Shown here one piece after another: positions 44,175 through 52,025 of a stretch of 64,000 bases of DNA. The stretch is from AP-15 sp963814865. GTDB taxonomy: Bacteria > Pseudomonadota > Alphaproteobacteria > ATCC43930 > CGMCC-115725. Position numbers and translations under genes: made by a program. The notes beneath the pieces are model-generated. The model was not told where the DNA came from, did no database searches, and worked only from the letters and a program-made list of their open reading frames with translations. Positions within the stretch are counted from its first letter, which is position 1. The number at the start of each line of letters is the position of its first letter. The stretch covers positions 1 through 64,000 of the forward strand of contig CAWFEN010000014.1 in NCBI GenBank assembly GCA_963814865.1, read 5' to 3'.

Positions 44175-45134
44175 TCAGTTCACCCAGGAATTGCCGCTGT
44201 TGTCGCAGGTTATGGCACGCGCGTCATACGGCGGTGATCCCGGCGTACTCGCATTCATGACGAACGCGGCGACGCCGTCTATGGTCCCCGAAGCCGGGGT
44301 CAGGGTAATCGGCTTGGCCGCATCGCTGCCGCTGCCGTCCTTGACCAGGAAGGTGAACCCCGGCGAGCAGCTGTAGTTGATTACGGTAGCTGCAGGAGTT
44401 GTCTGGTCGATCACGATCAGATAGTCAGTCGATACCGATACCGACACCGGGCCGGCCGCCGTCACTACCCGGATCGGGACGAAGAGCGATCCGCTCCACG
44501 TCGATGTACCGGAATAGGTGTTGTTGCCCGAAAAGGTGGTGTTCGCGGTCAGCATCGTCGGCAATCGCACCGCCGCCAATGTTCCCGACGAGATGTTGGC
44601 CGCATTGGTCGCATCGACGGAACAGGAGGCCGCCGCATTCGACAAATCGGCGCAGCCTGGTTGTGAAGCGTGCGGCGCGCCCGCCGTCGAGATGCTGTCG
44701 AGCCATTCATGCGAGACGGCGGCAAGGCTTTCGATCCCGCCCAGGCTCGCTGCTCCGGGCGCCGGCAGGTCTGCACCGGCGATCGCCCGCGGCGCGACGG
44801 CGCCGGCCAAGCCGCTCGGCGACGCCAGGAACTGGTTTGCGACCTGCGAGACCCCGGTGACGGCCAATGTTCCGCCGGTCGTGACCGGGGTGCCGGTAAC
44901 CGTCAGCCATGATGGTACGGTGAGCGCGACGCTGGTGACAGTGCCGGTCCCTGCGGAACTCCCGCTGTCTTGAATTTGACCGTTGCCGGCCCAGGTCGCG
45001 ACATGGCCGGCGGTGACCGAACCGGATTGGCTGACACCGCCGCTGCTCGCACCCGGTCCGTACTGGACCGACTGCGCCCAGGCCGGTGCCACGCCGAGCA
45101 GGGCAAGGGCGCCGGCGACGACGCCGATCCTCAT
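44175..45134 (-). CDS. Signal-peptide tail-fibre-like protein
   Basis: A 319-residue protein beginning MRIGVVAGALALLGVAPAWA, a signal peptide ending AWA-Q. The mature region has fibre-type repeats (NTTFSGNNTYSGTSTWSGSL), AVAPRAIAGADLPAPGAASL as found in phage tail collar/fibre proteins, and a C-terminal GSDAAKPITLTPASGTIDGV. Start 45134 chosen because its ATG overlaps the upstream stop (ATGA). Confidence 0.75.
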   Translation of the reverse strand: MRIGVVAGALALLGVAPAWAQSVQYGPGASSGGVSQSGSVTAGHVATWAGNGQIQDSGSSAGTGTVTSVALTVPSWLTVTGTPVTTGGTLAVTGVSQVANQFLASPSGLAGAVAPRAIAGADLPAPGAASLGGIESLAAVSHEWLDSISTAGAPHASQPGCADLSNAAASCSVDATNAANISSGTLAAVRLPTMLTANTTFSGNNTYSGTSTWSGSLFVPIRVVTAAGPVSVSVSTDYLIVIDQTTPAATVINYSCSPGFTFLVKDGSGSDAAKPITLTPASGTIDGVAAFVMNASTPGSPPYDARAITCDNSGNSWVN

Positions 45135-45526
45135 TGCGCGCGCGCCTTGAAAAAGGCGGTAGCGCTCGCTGTCTTCGTGAAGCATCCGGTCGAGCTGAAC
45201 ACGACGACGATCCCGACCGAATAAATGTCCGGCGGGCCGTCAAAGGTGATCGAAATTGTGCTGTTCGCCGGCGCCGTGACGCATTCGATCGGATTCACCG
45301 CGCCATCGGCGGGCGCCGTCGTCGCATTGAACGTCATCACATAACCGGCCGTTGCGCCGGTGGTCGCGTAGAGCGAATAGAGATTGCCCGGTGCGGCCTT
45401 GATCAGGTGGCTCGATTCAGGCATGGCAGAGACGACCGGAGCGATCCCCGGCTCATATGCCTTTGCGTGCTGTATGCCGCAGCCGAGCGCCAGCAGGCAC
45501 AGGACCGGAAAGACCCGTCGCGTCAT
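45131..45526 (-). CDS. Signal-peptide phage protein, 131 residues
   Basis: Starts MTRRVFPVLCLLALGCGIQH, a signal peptide that may include a lipobox-like LALGC. Mature part YEPGIAPVVSAMPESSHLIK, TAPANSTISITFDGPPDIYS, ends AFFKARAQ. Beta-rich with paired cysteines. Sits between two fibre-like genes, overlapping one of them. Confidence 0.65.
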   Translation of the reverse strand: MTRRVFPVLCLLALGCGIQHAKAYEPGIAPVVSAMPESSHLIKAAPGNLYSLYATTGATAGYVMTFNATTAPADGAVNPIECVTAPANSTISITFDGPPDIYSVGIVVVFSSTGCFTKTASATAFFKARAQ

Positions 45527-45530
45527 CCCC

Positions 45531-47729
45531 TCAGAACCCCGATAGTGCAGCGCGCTTCCACGTGTTCGGCGCCGTGCAGAAGTAGAGGTAATTGCTGTCG
45601 GCCTGGAGCTGCCCGGTATTGCATGCCGCCGCGCTCGAAGCCGGAGTGCCGGGTGAGATCAGGCCGCCGAAATCATTGATCGTCTGCGGCGTCGCCGCCA
45701 CGACACGGAAGTTGCTGCCGTCGAAGAGCAGTTGCACGAACTCGTAATTCTGCCCGGCGGCGAGCGTCAGCGACGAGGTCGACACCCCGCCCCGCGCCGG
45801 CTCGAGAATTGCGCCGCCGGAAACCCCGTTGACCTGCACCGACATCGTCTTGCTGCTGTCGGTCGCGAGCCCGATCGTCCAGCCCATTGGGATCGACGTG
45901 ACCGGCGGCAGAGTCACCGCCATATAAGAGAGCGGGCTGTTGTAGCTCGAAATGACGTTGCCGTTGTCGGCGACGCCCGCGCTGTAGCCGCTGGCTGCCG
46001 GGAAGCTCCAATGGCTGATCGCGGAGGCGCCGATCATGCCGATCGCCTGTGCCGTCGCCGGCGTCGCCTGGACGACCCTGAAATTACCGCTGCCGTCGAA
46101 CTGCAGCACCATGAACTCGTAGGCGCCCTGGCTGGTATTGGCCATCGTCACAGCGGTCGAGGTCGCGCCGCTGCCGGGCCACAGGATGTTCCCGCCGGAG
46201 ATTCCGTTGACCTGAACCGAGAGCGGCTTTGCGCTGTCGGTCGCAAAGCCCATGCTCCAGCCATTCGGCAGGCCCGTCGTCGTCGGCAGGGTCACGGTCA
46301 GGCCGGATGGCGTGTTGAAGCTCGACAGGACGTTGCCGTTGTCGGCGAGCGTCGCGGCATATCCCGCGCCCGACGGGTAGAGCCAGTTGCTCGGCCATGG
46401 CGGCGGCTCGAAGCCGTTCGCCAGCCGGGTGTTGCGGGTCGACGAGACGACCCGCCAGTTGTTTCCGTCGGATTGAAGCTTGACGTACTCGTAATTGCCG
46501 GTGCCGAGCGTGATCACCGGCAGAAACTTGTTGCCGAGTACGATGCTGCCGCTGGGCGCGGTGACCGTCATGCCTTTGCCGTTGTCGGTGGCGAAAGCCA
46601 TCGACCAGCCCGGATTGACGCCGGCGATCGGCGGCAACGTGACCGCCATCGACGCGCCCGGCGCGTTGAAGCTTGAAATCGCCATTCGATCGTCGATCGG
46701 AGCCGCCGTATAGGTCGCCGTCGTCGGAAACATCCATTGCGTGCGCGAACCGCTGCCCTGCACCGTGACGCCAACCGAATTCGGGCCGAAATTGATGGTG
46801 GCGCCGCCGTAATTCGGATTGATCAGCACATTGCCGATCGATGCGGTGGCGTTAACGGCGGTGACGCAATCGAAATAGGGCGATACGAACGTGTTGAGCC
46901 CGTTATGATTGAAGGTGATCGACAGACAGATCGGCGATGCTTCGAGGTCGAGCCCGGAAAACGTGTTGCTGAAATCGAAGCCGTTTTCGAGCACCACGGC
47001 GCGCCCGCCGGTCGCGGAGGCTGTGCCGGCGCCGGAGATGCGCGAAAACTGCGTCTGCTCGAACGCTATGCCCGCCGCTCCGCCAGCGCTGTCGCACACT
47101 GCGAAAATGTCGGCGTCGAGCACATAGTTGAATTGACAGCCGCCGGCCGCGGCGCTGCTGCTCGCATTGTTGACGATCAGCTGGTCGATCTTGGCCGAGT
47201 TGTGCGCGTCGGAGAAATCGCTCTTGCCGAACACGACCGCATAGGCCGGCGTCGCCGCATTGACGAAGAGGGAGCCCTCCTCCTTGAAATAAAAGCAGCC
47301 GGTCGGGCTGCCCGTCGTGCCGCCGCCGCACTGGATCTGCAAGACCGGCCCCGAGGCGATCGCCCGCCCATCGATGACAGCCCCCCGCGAGATCAGGCGA
47401 AAGCCATTGGTCGCCTGGCCGGCGTAATCGATGGTCAGCTCCGAGGTGACCCGATAGGTCCCGGCCGGAAAATGAACCGGCCAGTTACCGGCGACCGCGC
47501 TGTTGATCGTCGTCTGGATCGCGCTCGTGTCATCGTGGCTGTCGTCGCCGACCGCGCCGTTGCAGCGTATGTCGATCCAGGGACGGCCGCTGCACATCAG
47601 CACATCGCCGCCGAGCGTCGCGGTGCCGGTCGTCGCCAAGGTCGAAAAGCTGCCGGGAGACTGGGCGAAGCCCGGTAGCGCGGTCCCCAGGCCGAGCGCG
47701 AATGCAGCGCTGCCGAGCAGCGTCTTCAT
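45531..47729 (-). CDS. Signal-peptide spike with pectate-lyase fold and three ~115-residue repeats
   Basis: A 732-residue protein from ATG 47729 (overlaps upstream stop). MKTLLGSAAFALGLGTALPG then FAQ is a Sec signal. Residues about 45-150 fit the Pectate_lyase_3 beta-helix (SRPWIDIRCNGAVGDDSHDD-like RPWIDIRCNGAVGDDSHDD, PVHFPAGTYRVTSELTIDYA). The C-terminal half has three related units near 46745-46440, 46393-46065 and 46012-45690, with shared W-x-[FY]-P, DN, SSFN/SSYN, VTLP, GWS/GWT, FATD/LATD, YEFV and RVV motifs. It could be a polysaccharide-binding or depolymerising spike. Confidence 0.75.
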   Translation of the reverse strand: MKTLLGSAAFALGLGTALPGFAQSPGSFSTLATTGTATLGGDVLMCSGRPWIDIRCNGAVGDDSHDDTSAIQTTINSAVAGNWPVHFPAGTYRVTSELTIDYAGQATNGFRLISRGAVIDGRAIASGPVLQIQCGGGTTGSPTGCFYFKEEGSLFVNAATPAYAVVFGKSDFSDAHNSAKIDQLIVNNASSSAAAGGCQFNYVLDADIFAVCDSAGGAAGIAFEQTQFSRISGAGTASATGGRAVVLENGFDFSNTFSGLDLEASPICLSITFNHNGLNTFVSPYFDCVTAVNATASIGNVLINPNYGGATINFGPNSVGVTVQGSGSRTQWMFPTTATYTAAPIDDRMAISSFNAPGASMAVTLPPIAGVNPGWSMAFATDNGKGMTVTAPSGSIVLGNKFLPVITLGTGNYEYVKLQSDGNNWRVVSSTRNTRLANGFEPPPWPSNWLYPSGAGYAATLADNGNVLSSFNTPSGLTVTLPTTTGLPNGWSMGFATDSAKPLSVQVNGISGGNILWPGSGATSTAVTMANTSQGAYEFMVLQFDGSGNFRVVQATPATAQAIGMIGASAISHWSFPAASGYSAGVADNGNVISSYNSPLSYMAVTLPPVTSIPMGWTIGLATDSSKTMSVQVNGVSGGAILEPARGGVSTSSLTLAAGQNYEFVQLLFDGSNFRVVAATPQTINDFGGLISPGTPASSAAACNTGQLQADSNYLYFCTAPNTWKRAALSGF

Positions 47730-48166
47730 CACCACCGCCGCGCCGCGAAGGCCTGGCCGGTCGTGCCGCCGTAAAGGCTGACTGCGCCCGGCGGCTGGTA
47801 GCCTGAAGGCGTGGCGAACACCGTGCCGGCCGCGATCGGTACCGCCGCGCCACCGGATGTCGCGGTGCCGACATCCGACACGTACAGGGGTGCCGACGAG
47901 TTGTTGGCGACGAGGTAGCCATTGATCGGTGCGATCCCGCCGAACAGTGTCTGCGCGGTGCCGCCGGCCGCGACCGTGCCGCTGCCGTCTAGCGCCGGGA
48001 AACCGGCGGCGTTGATCACCGGAAGGGGCGCCGTGCTGGCGACGGGGGTGGCGATGCCGCCGACGACGGCCGCGGGAATGTGGACCGGCACGAGGTTGCC
48101 GCTGCTGTCGAGCCCCGTCGAGATCGACTGCGTCGTCGTGTTGGCATCTTTGACCAGGAGGGCCAC
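47729..48166 (-). CDS. Decoration-like phage protein
   Basis: A 145-residue protein from a GTG at 48166 (VALLVKDANTTTQSISTGLD) after AAGGAG. Contains LPVINAAGFPALDGSGTVAA, FGGIAPINGYLVANNSSAPL and SLYGGTTGQAFAARRW. This pattern is common in small phage proteins following the terminase, often beta-tulip-like head decoration or fibre proteins. No signal peptide, in contrast to the five genes that follow. Confidence 0.6.
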   Translation of the reverse strand: MALLVKDANTTTQSISTGLDSSGNLVPVHIPAAVVGGIATPVASTAPLPVINAAGFPALDGSGTVAAGGTAQTLFGGIAPINGYLVANNSSAPLYVSDVGTATSGGAAVPIAAGTVFATPSGYQPPGAVSLYGGTTGQAFAARRW

Positions 48167-48241
48167 TGACAAACTCCTTCGAAGCAGAAACCGGAATTGC
48201 GGGACGCTACCTCGGCGGCGCCGAGTTCCGTTCGGAAAGCG

Positions 48242-49612
48242 CTAGCGGGCGCGCTTCGCAGGATCGGGTTCCAACAACTGACCGCTGAGCCGCCGATAGA
48301 CCTCGTAAATTCCTTCGCCCGCCATCGGCTCGACCAGCAAATCGGTCAGCGCCCAAACCAATGCATCAACTCGGTCGGGAGAATACCCTGCCGCTTGGAC
48401 ATCGAACTCGCCTTGCGCTCCACGGCTGAAACCGCACATCTGATCTTCGAGCTGCGGGAAGGCGCCGAAATGGTGCACCCGGCCCTGCTCGTAGAGTGCG
48501 GCAACCGGCTCTGCTCGAGTTACCTTGCCGCGCGAGGCGTGGACAGCCGCAAAGGAAACGTTGGGATCGATCATGCGCAAGGTCGCCTCGACCATCTCGC
48601 CACCGTTGTTGACTTCGGCTACGATCCGGTCGGCGCGGTGCGTGCGATAGGCTGCGATCGCCGTCTTTGCCCATTCCGTCGGCGCGTAGCGGCCGGACGC
48701 GTCGGCGAGCAACCAGCCGTGGCCCTGCCCATCCTTGCCGGCAACGATGATGCCGGTCTCGTCGGCTGCCTCGCCCGATGTCACCGCCGGGTCGATCGCA
48801 ACCACCACCCGGGCCAATACGGGAAATGTGCCCGCGCGGCACCCTTCGATGACGGCGCGCGTCCATAGTGCGCCCGGCACGTCGTCGAGCAGTTCGGCGT
48901 CGAGTTCCTGGCGACCGAGTCGGGTCCCTTTGTATTTGCGGACGATCTGTTCGACGAAGTCGGGCGCGAGATTGGCCCGGTTTTCAAACGTGGTGCCGCG
49001 CGTCAAGACGGCGGTGCTGTCCGCCATGAGACCCCGGATCAGCCGGGTCGGCCGCGGTGTCGTCGTCACCACGACGCGCGGGTCGGTCCCGAGCCGCAAC
49101 CCGAACATCAGCATGTCCCAAGCCTCGGGATAGCGCCAGCTGCCCAGTTCGTCGCACCATGACATATCGTGTTGCGGCCCGCGCAGCCGCTCGGGCTCGT
49201 CGGCGCTGTAGAGCGTGGCGATCGCCCCGTTCGGCCAGGTCAACCGCCGTTTCGACGGTTCGTACCGGGGCCGGTCCCAGGACGGCGACACCGCGAGGAC
49301 GCCGCTTTCGCCCTCGACCATGACGTTGCGTGCGTCGGCGGCGGTCGGGGCGACCAGGGCGAGCCGGCGCGCATTTCCGGATCGCACCCGCGCCCGCACA
49401 TATTCTGCGCCGGTGCGCGTCTTGCCAAATCCCCGGCCGGCGATCAGCAGCCAGATCCGCCAGTCGCCGGGCGGCGGTAATTGACTGGGCCGTGCCCAGA
49501 ACGGCCAATTACAGAGCAGCGCGCGCGCCTCGGCCTGGCTCAGCGCAGCGACGAGATCATCCCGCAGCGCCTCCGGCAGCGAGGCGAGCCAATCGGCGTG
49601 CAAGCACCTCAC
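48242..49612 (-). CDS. Terminase large subunit
   Basis: About 456 residues. ATPase parts: WLLIAGRGFGKTRTGAEYVR (Walker A variant), ALVAPTAADARNVMVEGESG, and Walker B-like DMSWCDELGSW. The C-terminal nuclease has VVVAIDPAVTSGEAADETGI, ADRIVAEVNNGGEMVEATLR, and SPDRVDALVWALTDLL with conserved Asp. Packages DNA into the prohead. A TTG or GTG must start it; GTG 49612 is chosen. It overlaps the small subunit gene by about 55 bases. Confidence 0.9.
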   Translation of the reverse strand: MRCLHADWLASLPEALRDDLVAALSQAEARALLCNWPFWARPSQLPPPGDWRIWLLIAGRGFGKTRTGAEYVRARVRSGNARRLALVAPTAADARNVMVEGESGVLAVSPSWDRPRYEPSKRRLTWPNGAIATLYSADEPERLRGPQHDMSWCDELGSWRYPEAWDMLMFGLRLGTDPRVVVTTTPRPTRLIRGLMADSTAVLTRGTTFENRANLAPDFVEQIVRKYKGTRLGRQELDAELLDDVPGALWTRAVIEGCRAGTFPVLARVVVAIDPAVTSGEAADETGIIVAGKDGQGHGWLLADASGRYAPTEWAKTAIAAYRTHRADRIVAEVNNGGEMVEATLRMIDPNVSFAAVHASRGKVTRAEPVAALYEQGRVHHFGAFPQLEDQMCGFSRGAQGEFDVQAAGYSPDRVDALVWALTDLLVEPMAGEGIYEVYRRLSGQLLEPDPAKRAR

Positions 49613-50105
49613 GCGCGTCCTCCGCAAGATCGGCCGGCGCGCCGTCCTCCGGCCGCTGGGGCGGGCGCACGAACATTCCGAGATGCCGGGCGATGGCGTC
49701 GAGCGCCGCCTTTTTGTCGTAAAGCTTCACCCGATAATTCCCGCCACCGGCACCGGTGATTTCCGAGATCGCCGCGGCGTCGGCATCGCTCAGCGCCTCC
49801 GGCGTCTTCAGGACGAGCCCGTCCGGTCCCCAATCGGCGACGCGGCGCAGATCGGCAAAGGCGATCCGCGCATATTCCTGCAGCACCCGCTCGGGCGTCA
49901 CCCCGAGCCGCGCGGCCCGCTCGGCGATCTCGTCAGGAGCCGTAGCCGATGCGGCACTGCTGTCCGGCTCGATCGCCGGATTGCGGCGGCGCTTACCCGG
50001 CACCGATCGAGCGGCGGGCCGACGACCGGATCGAGATGCCAATGTCGATGCTCTTATCTGCGTTGCACGCTGGCCGTCCTGTCCACCGAGACCGGCCGCA
50101 AACAC
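49557..50105 (-). CDS. Terminase small subunit
   Basis: A 182-residue protein with a variable basic N-terminus and a conserved C-terminal half: RLGVTPERVLQEYARIAFAD, LVLKTPEALSDADAAAISEI, and RVKLYDKKAALDAIARHLGM. These match the Terminase_2/small terminase family that recognises pac or cos sites. The true start is uncertain as the current frame begins with GTG at 50105. Confidence 0.82.
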   Translation of the reverse strand: MFAAGLGGQDGQRATQIRASTLASRSGRRPAARSVPGKRRRNPAIEPDSSAASATAPDEIAERAARLGVTPERVLQEYARIAFADLRRVADWGPDGLVLKTPEALSDADAAAISEITGAGGGNYRVKLYDKKAALDAIARHLGMFVRPPQRPEDGAPADLAEDAREVLARRLARLAAGGAAG

Positions 50106-50271
50106 CGGACGGCCAACTCCGCCGCTCGCAATTCAGGACATTGCTGACGGTTCGGAAATCCTCAGCCGACGGCGGAAACACTTCCCGGGTGAGGGGCGAT
50201 GGCGCCGTCCCGCTTGCCGCCGGCCCCGGCACCGACCGCGTCGCCGCCTTTGCCAATTTCGACAATTCCTA

Positions 50272-50877
50272 TCATATCGATCCGGATTTGTCAACCATAA
50301 AATCTGAATTCCGCAACAAATCGCCACGGCGATGATGCGCCTCGAGCGCCCCAAGCGCGGCGATCAGGATGCCCGATGCTGCCTCCTGGCTGACCCGGCG
50401 CCCATTCCAGCCTTGCTCGAACGCCCATTCCTTCAGCGAGCGCTCCCAGCCGACGACGTGCCAAAGACATGAACCACCGGGCGAGCCGAGGCCGCCGATT
50501 GCGAGGATGGCGCGCCATACCCACTCGCGGGCGCCTTCGATCCGCAAGCCGGGGTCCTCGCCGCTTCTGAGGGGCGTTGCCGCGCCATTTCTCAGCCGCG
50601 ACAAATCGAGGGCGCGCAGCGGGTCGAGCTGCGCCCTGGCAAAGCGCGCGCGGAAATCCTCTCCAGCTTGACGCATCCCTGCGGTGATCGAGCCGCGGCG
50701 TTCCATCGCCGCCAGCGTATCGATAGCACGATAGGGCCGTGCCGATCCGCCCGAATCGTCCGCGATCGGCCGGGGAAGGCGCTCGATCAAGCCATGCGCG
50801 CGGCGTTCCGGTGTCGGCACGTTCCCGCCCTCTGCGGCGGGAAGGGTGCTGATGCGGCGAGAATGCGGACGGATCAT
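50272..50877 (-). CDS. DUF6456-domain phage protein
   Basis: A 201-residue protein from ATG 50877 (MIRPHSRRISTLPAAEGGNV). The C-terminal domain DFRARFARAQLDPLRALDLS, AREWVWRAILAIGGLGSPGG, CLWHVVGWERSLKEWAFEQG and ASGILIAALGALEAHHR matches DUF6456, found in alphaproteobacteria and their phages and thought to be a DNA-binding-associated domain. It lies between the early-region gene and the terminase, so a transcription or packaging role is possible. Confidence 0.78.
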   Translation of the reverse strand: MIRPHSRRISTLPAAEGGNVPTPERRAHGLIERLPRPIADDSGGSARPYRAIDTLAAMERRGSITAGMRQAGEDFRARFARAQLDPLRALDLSRLRNGAATPLRSGEDPGLRIEGAREWVWRAILAIGGLGSPGGSCLWHVVGWERSLKEWAFEQGWNGRRVSQEAASGILIAALGALEAHHRRGDLLRNSDFMVDKSGSI

Positions 50878-50911
50878 GCGGTATATTTGGTACAAAACGA
50901 GAACATATCGA

Positions 50912-51214
50912 TCACGAAAAAGCCCGGACAATCCGTTCCAATTTTTCGAGGAATTGCCGCGACGGCCCGGTGCCGTCGCGAGCGTGGCGACCGCCGACGA
51001 CGCGCGCGAGCACTTCGACCTCACGCAGATGCCGGGCCTCCGTGGTCGTGCCGGAAGCGACATGGCAGAGCGCATGATGTCGAGGACAATAAGGCGAGCC
51101 CGGCCGGCAGGGCGCGGCGCAAGTCCGACGGTCGCCGCCCCAATCCAGAATATAGGCGCAGCCCGGGTCGTCGTGGCGCTGCACCGGCCGCGCCGACATT
51201 GGAAAATCCGCCAT
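50912..51214 (-). CDS. GcrA C-terminal-domain-like small phage protein
   Basis: A 100-residue protein lacking the GcrA HTH but carrying a close match to the GcrA sigma-interacting motif: GCAYILDWGGDRRTCAAPCR, PGSPYCPRHHALCH. The host gcrA (17699) has SCLWPYGHPNDPNFRFCGAR and GKPYCAEHAAIAY in the same place. It has a strong TTGACA-N16-TATCAT promoter directly upstream, so it is probably the first early lytic gene under the S24 repressor. A role in binding host sigma70 is inference only. Confidence 0.75.
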   Translation of the reverse strand: MADFPMSARPVQRHDDPGCAYILDWGGDRRTCAAPCRPGSPYCPRHHALCHVASGTTTEARHLREVEVLARVVGGRHARDGTGPSRQFLEKLERIVRAFS

Positions 51215-51241
51215 CAGGCCTCCCTTGCCGATCGGACACTC

Positions 51242-51288
51242 TTGTCACGATCGCATCGGGATGATAGCATGATCCGGATCGTTGTCAA
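51242..51288. promoter_or_regulatory. Divergent overlapping promoters and putative repressor operator
   Basis: Plus strand: TTGTCA (51242-51247), 17 bases, TAGCAT (51265-51270), driving the repressor at 51313. Minus strand: TTGACA (51283-51288), 16 bases, TATCAT (51261-51266), driving the GcrA-like gene at 51214. The two -10 boxes overlap, and a perfect palindrome GATCCGGATC (51271-51280) lies inside the minus-strand promoter spacer, a natural operator position. The region is also AT-richer than its surroundings. Confidence 0.7.
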
Positions 51289-51312
51289 TATATAAATTAT
51301 GTGATTCGCATC

Positions 51313-51975
51313 ATGGATCCGTCATGGTTCCACCAGGCCCTCGCACGAAGCGGCGCGTCGCAGGCCGATCTCGCCCGCCATTTGCGCCTTGCCCCTTCGG
51401 CGGTTTCCCGCATGCTCAAGGGCGAGCGTCAGATGAAGCCGCTGGAAACGGTGCAGATCGCCGGCTTTCTCGGGGTGGCCCCGGAGGAGGTTCTGAGCCG
51501 CGCCGTCGGCAACGGAGTTCCGGCGTCGGACAGCGAACCGCCCCGGCGGAGCCGCGGCCGTCCGCCCGGTGCCGGTTTGGGGTCCGCCCATGGCGCAGAC
51601 CAAATCCCGGTTCGCAGCGGCGGGCGCGGCGGCACCGATCAGGAAATGTTTCTCAATGACCCGATCGGATCGACGCCGCGCCCCGCCAATCTCTCCGGCG
51701 TGCGCGAGGCATACGCCATCTACATGGTCGGCGACAGCATGGAGCCGCGCTACGAGCAGAGTTGGCTATTGCACGTCAACCCGTTCAAGCCACCGACCCG
51801 CGGCCGTGATGTTGTCGTCTACAAAAGGGGAAACGTTGTCCTCATCAAACAATTTGTCGGCTGGGAAGGCGATACCCTGGTGCTGCGCCAGCTCAACCCC
51901 CCCGAGACATTGCGCATTCCACGCGGCGAGGTGCGCGAATGCCACCTCGTGGTCGGCGCCGACCAGGAAGGATAA
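51313..51975 (+). CDS. S24-type phage repressor with HTH
   Basis: A 220-residue repressor from ATG 51313 (a GTG at 51301 is also in frame). HTH region: MDPSWFHQALARSGASQADL, LAPSAVSRMLKGERQMKPLE. The C-terminal S24 domain has the catalytic serine in MVGDSMEPRYEQ and lysine in VVLIKQFVGWEG. Such repressors keep the lytic operon off and may be cleaved during SOS. The linker (EPPRRSRGRPPGAGL) is long and basic. Sits divergent to the minus-strand operon with shared control region. Confidence 0.87.
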   Translation: MDPSWFHQALARSGASQADLARHLRLAPSAVSRMLKGERQMKPLETVQIAGFLGVAPEEVLSRAVGNGVPASDSEPPRRSRGRPPGAGLGSAHGADQIPVRSGGRGGTDQEMFLNDPIGSTPRPANLSGVREAYAIYMVGDSMEPRYEQSWLLHVNPFKPPTRGRDVVVYKRGNVVLIKQFVGWEGDTLVLRQLNPPETLRIPRGEVRECHLVVGADQEG

Positions 51976-52025
51976 GTCCGGCAGATCGTCGGGCGCGAGC
52001 CGAAACCCGCAGCCGACGAGGACGG

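Larger units (their letters stand above)
20094..51975. mobile_element. Prophage-like element (HK97-type siphovirus, about 32 kb)
   Basis: A continuous run of phage genes, almost all on the minus strand, from an S24 repressor at 51313-51975 through terminase, portal, protease, capsid, tail and lysis genes to a last small gene ending at 20094. Housekeeping genes (NHL propeller, clpB) flank it directly. The DUF2460, DUF2163, NlpC/P60 and large tail protein order is the same as RcGTA gp12-gp15. No integrase, excisionase, replication protein or att repeat was found at either edge, and no tRNA target lies at the borders. Boundaries are therefore gene-based. Confidence 0.85.

Noticed and set aside
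48211..48225. Hairpin CTCGGC-GGC-GCCGAG between TerL and the decoration gene as terminator
   Set aside because: No U-tract follows on either strand and the genes look co-transcribed.
49993..50265. 90-residue minus-strand open frame between TerS and the DUF6456 gene
   Set aside because: Overlaps the TerS N-terminal region, has no ribosome site and no recognisable protein pattern.
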